From contig LRSR01009303.1 of the NCBI GenBank assembly GCA_001579985.1, positions 1 to 24,770 of the forward strand: a stretch of 24,770 nt of DNA, given 5' to 3'. Positions 19,068 through 24,770 of this stretch are shown here, one piece after another. Each line of letters starts with the position of its first letter. The stretch's first letter is position 1. Below the pieces are notes generated by a model, which saw nothing but the letters and a program-made list of their open reading frames with translations, did not search any database and was not told the DNA's origin. A program made the translations under genes and the position numbers. The DNA comes from Hypsibius dujardini. Lineage: Eukaryota > Tardigrada > Eutardigrada > Parachela > Hypsibiidae.

Positions 19068-19733
19068 ATATGTAGTTTTAGCGTCCAATTTCTCATACAG
19101 GACAAACAGTAAAGGTTTGTTTGATACTGATGGCATATCACTGTTTCCGAAAGAACTCTTCGATACCTGGCCGATGGGAAATCTTTCAAAGGTGACCGTA
19201 TTCCGTGTGCATCTTTGCGTGTTGATTTTCCCTTGTAGAAATTTTGACTCGATCATCCAAGCATTGTAAACGAACACTCGTCATTGCTGGCCAATTTCAG
19301 TCTAAATTTAATATTTAAATAAAAATGTACTTAAAATTTACGTCTGAATACGACTCAATCGTCTCAGCCCATAAAACAATGGCAACAAAATCGTTCGCTT
19401 AACTGGAATTTGTGTTTAGACAAAGTGCAACCTCTTCTGTGGGGAAAGAAGACAGAACTGAGACCAAAAAAATAGAACAAGTCAAGGAGAAACATTGGAA
19501 AAAGAGACATCTATCAGACGCGCTCGAGAAATTTCTTGTCTCAAGAACAATCATAACTTCAGCTGAGTTATTTGATTATTCTTGGATCCGTTTCGGGGAT
19601 TGATGTAACAGGCCGCGCAGCAGGCCGCGCCCGAGCTGGTCTCCGGTTGCGGTATTTGATCCATCATGAAGATGAAGAATGTAAAGAGCACCCCGAAAAT
19701 CTGAAGTAAGTTAACTGTGGCTACAAACTTGTA

Positions 19734-19993
19734 CTGTACGCTCCCGATCTCAAGGGTCGATTTTAGATCCGGCCCGAAAACACGTTCCGTCGCTCGCTTG
19801 GTTGTTCATTCAGATTCACTTCAACTTTTTGACTTCAAAATTTTGATTTCAATCAAGCAAGGTAGCATAGCTTGTCAGGCAAAACCCAACGCGCCAATCA
19901 CGAACAAGTGAACGGAATTGAACGATCCGCTCAAGCTTGATGTGAATGAGCGGGGGTGGGGCATAATCGACCCTTGAGATCGGGAGCGTACAG
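19734..19993. mobile_element. TA-flanked MITE, 260 bp, in intron 2 of receptor E
   Basis: Perfect inverted termini of about 30 bp start CTGTACGCTCCCGATCTCAA and end GATCGGGAGCGTACAG, flanked by TA (19732-19733 and 19994-19995). It makes up 260 of the 316 nt of the intron; without it and one TA the intron would be about 54 nt. Confidence 0.88.
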
Positions 19994-20340
19994 TATCAGT
20001 TTTACGTCTTCATTACCGTGAGAATGGTCGCTTGTGAGATGTCGCCGAATCCGAAGAGCGGAACACGGAGATTACGCTCCCCGAAGCTACCTGTCGCGAA
20101 TGCTGCCAAGCTGGAACGTAGCGCCTCCCGTGAGATCGAGTCACTGCCCGATTCTTTGGTTTCTGATTGTTGACGTGCCGAATCGTGGTATTGTCCCAGC
20201 GAAGACTGCAACTTGCGAACCAAACCAATCGTCTTCTCGTCCTAAAGAAAGAGCGACCATTAGCTGCCGTTGAATAAGCTGTAGGTATCCACAAACACAA
20301 GACTCCGTGGTACGATTATTAAATATTTTTCGAGTGGCTG

Positions 20341-20970
20341 TTTTACCTCCCTGTTTCGGGGGCCAATAGCACCCCGGCTAATTTACCCCTCCCAAGGGCC
20401 CAGTATAAGCCTGGCTATTTTACCCCTTCAAGTATATAGCAACTGGGCCCAAATTGCGCCCCTGCTACTTAACCCTTCCCATGTTGTTCATCCGTCCGTT
20501 ATCCGTCTGTCCGTCCTTTGTCCGTCCGTCCGTTGACCGTCCGTCCGTAAACCGTCTCTCCGTCCGTTGACCGTCCGTCCGTAATCCGTCTGTCCTTCCT
20601 TTGACCGTCCGTCCGTAAACCGTCTCTCCGTCCGTTGACCGTCCGTCCGTAATCCGTCCGTCCGTCCGTTGACCGTCCGTCCTTAATCCGTCTGTCCTTC
20701 CTTTGACCGTCCCTCCGTAATTCGTCTGTCCGTCCGTTGACCGTCCATCCGTTTTCAGATAGATGGTCAGATAATGGGCAACGGCTGAACGGGTAGTTCA
20801 TGAACGGACGACGGACGAACTGACAACGGACGGACAGACGGACGAATGGACAGCATGGGAGGGGTAAAATATCTAGGGCGCTGTTTTTCCCCTAATGATG
20901 TATTCAGGGAGGGCCAAAATATTTAGGATTCGATTGGGGCCCACACAATTCAAGGGAGGGGTAACATACT
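20341..20970. mobile_element. Foldback-like element with a CCGT-rich core, in intron 1 of receptor E
   Basis: The core 20490-20752 is a tetranucleotide-derived array (TCCGTCCGT with GACC, AATC and TTTG spacers); its reverse complement (ACGGACGG) appears at 20798-20845. The inner arm AACCCTTCCCATGTTGTTCA (20471-20490) is answered by inverted sequence around 20841-20867 (TGGACAGCATGGGAGGGGTA). Outer arms on both sides carry several diverged copies of a TTTACCCCTCCC...GGGCCC unit, inverted relative to each other. Long inverted arms built of subrepeats are a feature of foldback transposons. No ORF of value is present. Confidence 0.55.
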
Positions 20971-21218
20971 GTGACCCGAGAAAAAGAAATTATTTTGCTA
21001 AAACAGACCGAGTTCATTCTAAATTCTTTACCCTTACTTCGAAAAAAAGGAGTTTTGAGTCAAATTCTGTCTCAAATTAAAACGCTATCCTACCGTAACG
21101 AAACAGCTGATTAGTGTCCTTAAATCGATCCACCAATCAATCAAACCGACATAGGGGAAATCTGGTATAATTTTTCCCTACGAAGATACGAAAATTTCAG
21201 AGCGTAAACTTCTTTTAT

Positions 21219-21276
21219 GCAATAAAAGAAGATTGGTTGCATAAAAGAAGATTGGTTGCAATAAAAGAAGATTAGT
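21219..21276. repeat. About 21-bp tandem repeat, three copies
   Basis: The unit ATAAAAGAAGATTGGTTGCA is repeated almost three times, within intron 1 of receptor E. The preceding TTCTTTTATGCA is inverted relative to the first unit, so a hairpin could form. Confidence 0.85.
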
Positions 21277-21566
21277 TCATTCACCATATTTAGCCGCATG
21301 TCCGGTTTGTAGCGCAATCGATCATGTTTTCCGACAGGTATTCGCCGCTTTTGGGAAGTCTACGTTCTATTACACAACCGAGAACAGATGAATCAAATTG
21401 TAAAAAAAAATCTCCGTGAATGATTGATTTTGACGTTTACTTTCGGTTGTGTTCTTAAAGCAACCGTAATAATCTTCGCGAAGAAATTTGATCTGGAAAC
21501 TTTTGAGGGAACAATCAACTGTCGGTGTCGATGCGACCACGAACAAGATGCCCCAAAACCACCTAC

Positions 21567-22001
21567 GGTTACGATTACGGTTACCGTTACCGTTACCGTT
21601 ACGGTTACGGTTACGATTACCGTTACGGTTACGGTTACGATTACCGTTACGGTTGCGGTTACCGTTACCGTTACCGTTACGGTTACGGTTACGGTTACCG
21701 TTACCGTTACCGTTACGGTTACGGTTACGGTTACCGTTACCGTTACCGTTACGGTTACCGTTACCGTTACCGTTACGGTTACGGTTACCGTTACCGTTAC
21801 GGTTACGGTTACCGTTACCGTTACGGTTACGGTTACCGTTACCGTTACGGTTATGGTTACGTTACGGGCTTGGATACAAATTTACAGACTACATCTCGAG
21901 ATTCGGTTTGATAAAATAGCGAATCATACACACCGTTACGGTTACTTAACGGTGTGTAAGATTACGGTTACGGTTACGCTTACGCTTACGCTTACGTTAC
22001 G
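21567..22001. repeat. (SGTTAC)n hexamer satellite next to the donor of receptor E
   Basis: About 50 hexamers, GGTTAC or CGTTAC, run from 21567 to about 21866, with a few GATTAC and one GGTTGC. A shorter second block follows at 21933-22001. A 24-bp tail (GTTACGRGCTTGGATACARA and four more bases) closes each block, at 21861-21884 and 21996-22019, so block plus tail is duplicated. The sense strand of receptor E reads GTAACS. It is not a known telomere unit. Confidence 0.95.
21927..21958. repeat. Perfect 12-bp inverted repeat between the satellite blocks
   Basis: TACACACCGTTA (21927-21938) and TAACGGTGTGTA (21947-21958) are exact reverse complements with an 8-nt spacer. They lie just before the second hexamer block. 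Confidence 0.85.
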
Positions 22002-22559
22002 AGCTTGGATACAGATTTAAGACGCACCCCTACTGTACGGCACTTACAATCTCCGTCAAGCTTAGCATGGCTTGAATGACCGTTTGAATACTGACACAGT
22101 ACAGCAACACCGAGACCACCAGCCGCATGAAGGTTTCCGGCTTCTTCGTCACCTCAACGGTCAGGAAATTGCAGAGCACCGCGTTCAGGCAGAGCATATC
22201 AGCAAACAACGCGACCGTCAAAACCGGCGCCAGATGCTTGCGAATGCCAGCTGACATCGCCAGGCTACGTTCTCGAGCTGCCCAAGCCCGCGGCAGGTTC
22301 ATCGCGAGATCCGCAAAGGTCACCGTTTCCTGTAGAATCGCGTGGCATTCCGCGGCACGACCGTAGCTGAACTTCAAGACGGTGACCCCGGTCAGACCCG
22401 CACAAAGCAGGCGAAACGATTCCAGCAGTCCCGTCAACATATACTGCCAGTAACCCTCGAGACCACGTGTCTGAATGACGAGATGCAGCCTCGTGCCGAG
22501 CATGACACCGTTGAACAGTAGAAAGGTCATGAAGACGGTGCCCCCAAATCAGCCTTTGT

Positions 22560-22584
22560 TACACGGCCGATCCTCGGCCGTGTA
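22560..22584. repeat. Perfect 11-bp palindrome with 3-nt loop beside the stop of receptor E
   Basis: TACACGGCCGA and TCGGCCGTGTA are separated by TCC. The palindrome is in the exon, 8 bp upstream (sense) of the in-frame TGA. The paralogs do not show it. Confidence 0.9.
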
Positions 22585-23179
22585 GTCTTTTTTGACGTCC
22601 AGCGCACTTTCCCCCATGATTTTTAAAAGGTCACCGGACTTGTGCCAGAAGGCGGCTAGCACGGTCATGGTGACGCAAATCTTCATCCAGTACTGCGAGT
22701 AGAAGACCACATCGAAGAGGCCTTTGGTTGCGGATTTGGTGAGGTAGTCGTAGTAGTAGATGTTCAAATTGGCCAACAGTGCGAGGACACAAGCGGCAGC
22801 TACCGGTACAGTATGAAGGATGCTCCGGAGGGAGGATGCCGTGGATGGGGGAAGCAGTCCGCAGATACGGAGGATGGTGATGATGGTTCGCTTGGCGGAG
22901 AATGTCTGCTTTAGGCAAAATTTTAAACGGTCCATTCTACAAAAGCTTTTGTATCAGATAACCCTCAAATCGTTATTGCACTAAACCATGGCCATCATAA
23001 TGAGATAGAGTGCGATACCAATCTAGTGTTCGCTGGGTTAGTTATTTTGATTGATGTGATTTAGAACAGAAAAAGGCCAAATTAGATTTTTAACATGAGG
23101 CAAATGATAAAAGCGAATTTCACCTTTTGTTTCTCGGACTCAGCTGCGGTGGTGCCCCTTGTGGAACTTATAGGGATTC

Positions 23180-23444
23180 AATGTACAGAAGGTCAACAAA
23201 GAGATCGGCCAAGAGCTTAGTGACAAGTCTAAAGTCAAATAACGAGATGAAGTTTCGCACAGTGAATGCACTGGCGCTTCGTTGGCATAATCTACCGGAG
23301 GTGCGAGTGTGGCGCAGCATTCTGCAAGCACACCCACCATCGCGATTCCCAGTATTTGCCGTGCAGGATCCTATTCCGAACTCCGATGAGAAATCCCAAG
23401 GTCTACTGAATCAATACGGATATCCGACAGTGAAAAATCTCTAA
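23180..23444 (+). CDS. Unrecognised small ORF or terminal exon, 87 aa
   Basis: ATG at 23180 opens MYRRSTKRSAKSLVTSLKSN, a basic start, followed by ALRWHNLPEVRVWRSILQ and an end rich in polar residues and Pro, to TAA at 23442. The frame is open upstream to 23127, where a pyrimidine-rich stretch ends GACTCAG (near 23143). It could therefore be the last exon of a spliced gene. Composition looks coding, but I recognise no family and find no upstream exon. Confidence 0.3.
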
Positions 23445-24105
23445 CGGTACGAGAAACGAGCGTCGGGTTTCCTGTTGCAACCGGATTTGTACTCTGGAAT
23501 GACGAATCAGCCTAGCCATCCTGCTCACAGTCAGAAGGTCCATGTCTTCTGAAGAGTTTCCTTAATCACAAAGCGGGGGCGATTGAGAAGCCCCCTTTTC
23601 GTAAAATGTTTCACTGAAACTGAAACTCTAAATCGCGAACACAGTACACATAGTGAAGATGTAAAGAGGCATAAAAATGGTCTACCAGTTCAATCAAAAA
23701 TATGTTTGTCGTAATGTTGTCCGTGGCGGAGCGGTATCGATGGTACGAATCACCCTTGTTAGACTGTCCAAAAGGGATACCCATGAAGGCCACCATGTTG
23801 GTCCGGTCATTAAGGGCTTCCGTTTTATAATGAAAGGTCAGGATGGATTGCTCTGGGTAGAAAGACCTCTAGTTTTGTGTATCATTTCTTAGCTACTCGA
23901 GGTAACTTGCTCGGGCCTCGATTGGTGAACCCTGCTGATTCCCTAACAACTAAATGTACAATTATTTCGGCTGTTGTTTACATGATCAAATATAGTTTGT
24001 TATCGAAGCGACGTTATCATGTTGGTATGGATGGCAGAAACCAAACAGTTGACTTCAGAGGTTCCTTTGCAATTCTAGAGTGTCGGGCTACCAGACTGAT
24101 AATAC
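23445..24105. other. Intergenic stretch, no gene seen
   Basis: Short plus-strand ORFs at 23677-23892 and 23877-24119 lack recognisable features and I do not call them. No repeat, RNA gene or mobile element is evident. Confidence 0.4.
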
Positions 24106-24561
24106 TTTTAGTTGAATAGTGAGTTGTTGTAGTCGAAATAAATTTGTAAAATCTTGAGCCAACGCAATTGGGGCGCACTGTACAGATCCGTTTTTGCGCT
24201 TTTTATCGCGATGATAATTTCCCCCGACAATGCTCTGCAAAATAAAAGTAATGAAGTTTCGTTTTTACAAGGAGTTGGGACATGTGCAGTCTTTGCCCTA
24301 CAATACGCTGGACGTTGGAGCACACCGCAGTAAAATGCACAAATAAAATTGGGAAAAGAAGATTTTACCGTTGCTTCTTGTTGGGCCTCTTCGGGCAGCA
24401 TTAGATTCGCGCTGATCTGCGAGGGCGTTGCCTCTGCTGCAGGCAAAAATGAGAATAACAATGATGATGCATGGTAGCGTGTTGGAAAAGTTTAGTTGTT
24501 TTGGCGTCACACCTTTGATATTTTTGAGCTGGATGTGGTGGCTAGAATCGTCGGCTCGCAT
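24106..24561 (-). CDS. Partial multi-exon gene (unrecognised), at least 81 codons
   Basis: Three exons join in one frame: 24513-24561 (MRADDSSHHIQLKNIK plus one base), 24369-24436 (22 codons, ending LMLPEEAQQEAT), and 24106-24234 (43 codons, with DKKRKNGSVQCAPIALAQDF). Donors are GTGTGA and GTAAAA; acceptors are CTGCAG and TTTGCAG with good pyrimidine tracts. Phases are 1 then 0. The first acceptor is a NAGNAG (CAGCAG) that would include or skip one Ala in frame. The last exon may splice on at GTATTA or read five more residues to TAG. The start may lie further upstream. No family is recognised; support is phase agreement and composition only. Confidence 0.35.
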
Positions 24562-24709
24562 GTGAAAACTTTGCGTAATGGCGAGCGGTGAACAACTGCG
24601 TTACTGCTACTACCGCCTGCTCTGTCCGGGGCATTCCATTGCTGAAATGGAGAAGGGACAAAGATAAAGATGAGACGCCTCAGACCCGCAAACTGGATGT
24701 TAAATATGT

Positions 24710-24763
24710 ATACTAAATATACTGTTCATACTGAAGCGTATACTAAATATACACACTGAAGCA
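24710..24763. repeat. Two copies of a roughly 30-bp AT-rich unit
   Basis: TATACTAAATATAC followed by ACTGAAGC occurs twice, with 6 extra bases in the first copy. It lies at the right edge of the window. Confidence 0.75.
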
Positions 24764-24770
24764 GTGTTTT

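Larger units (their letters stand above)
19551..22935 (-). pseudogene. Receptor E: Gr-like 7TM gene with an in-frame stop
   Basis: Three exons: 22048-22935, 20017-20241 (75 codons) and 19551-19700 (49 codons plus TGA). Donors are GTAAGT and GTAATG, acceptors are TAG and CAG, and both introns are phase 0. Marks are FYSQYWMK, RAWAARE and DMLCLN. The loop exon starts DEKTIGLVRKLQSSLGQ, and the last exon starts IFGVLFTFFIFMMDQ. Exon 1 is one frame except for a TGA at 22549-22551, between TM2 and the conserved FMTFLLFN of TM3. No AG acceptor lies between the stop and that motif, so splicing cannot easily remove it. It also lacks about 15-17 residues of the loop before TM4 relative to receptor B. 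Everything else is intact, which suggests recent loss, a segregating null allele or a sequencing error. Intron 1 is 1806 nt of repeats; intron 2 is mostly a MITE. Confidence 0.8.

Noticed and set aside
19412-19603. Plus-strand basic ORF starting MFRQSATSSVGKEDRTETKK
   Set aside because: It overlaps the last exon of receptor E on the other strand and lacks any recognised feature.
20499-20801. 100-residue minus-strand frame rich in DGRTD repeats
   Set aside because: Translation of the CCGT array in the foldback-like element.
21424-22020. 198-residue VTVT-repeat frame and the RLRLPLP and YGYRYR frames
   Set aside because: All three plus-strand frames of a hexamer satellite are open; there is no start, domain or splice logic, and the stretch is within intron 1 of receptor E.
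22549-22551. Selenocysteine or read-through at the TGA of receptor E
   Set aside because: No known reason for recoding in this family, and no SECIS-like structure was identified; mutation or error is simpler.
23677-24119. Two plus-strand ORFs (71 and 80 codons)
   Set aside because: No domain, membrane or splice features; the second overlaps the end of the better supported minus-strand exon at 24106-24234.

Overview
This is a eukaryotic window from an invertebrate genome. The genes have short GT-AG introns with shared phases, there are no bacterial-style operons, and the intergenic DNA is rich in microsatellites, MITE-like elements and solo LTRs. The main content is a cluster of seven-transmembrane chemoreceptors of the gustatory-receptor (Gr) type. 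With the globin-like gene, this points to an ecdysozoan (arthropod or relative such as a crustacean, chelicerate or tardigrade). I cannot fix the lineage from sequence alone.

Layout. 1-1724: possible promoter elements and a small single-pass membrane ORF. 1725-3381 (-): receptor A. 3765-3980: possible LINE relic. 5090-7144 (+): receptor B, head-to-head with A. 7717-7791 (-): an orphan last exon of a dead receptor, abutting a 214-bp hAT-like MITE. 8625-10960 (-) and 12115-14834 (-): receptors C and D, close tandem duplicates. 15804-17040 (-): a seven-exon gene that I reconstruct as a globin-like protein of 190 residues with no histidine. 17041-19550: MITE, minisatellite and solo LTR. 19551-22935 (-): receptor E, broken by one in-frame TGA, with its large first intron holding a foldback-like repeat and a hexamer satellite. 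23180-24561: two weakly supported genes.

All five receptors share one architecture. A long first coding block carries TM1-TM6, with a YSQY signature before TM2, an AW-x-ARE motif, and a D-x-[IL]-CLN motif in the second-last membrane segment of the block. A phase-0 intron follows, then a 75-87 residue loop exon, another phase-0 intron, and a short last exon carrying most of TM7. TM7 ends TF-(h)4-M-[DE]Q, which aligns with the TYhhhhhQF motif of insect Grs. B and D each have one extra intron in nearly the same place that the paralogs lack. Both extra introns are flanked by direct repeats, and the one in D also has terminal inverted repeats, which looks like transposon-mediated intron gain.

The strongest leads are the histidine-free globin-like gene with three exons of 18-26 nt, and the two intron gains. 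Next come the structured satellite beside the donor site of gene E and the palindrome next to its stop. All exon models were made by eye from splice sites, phase agreement and paralog comparison; none has transcript support here.
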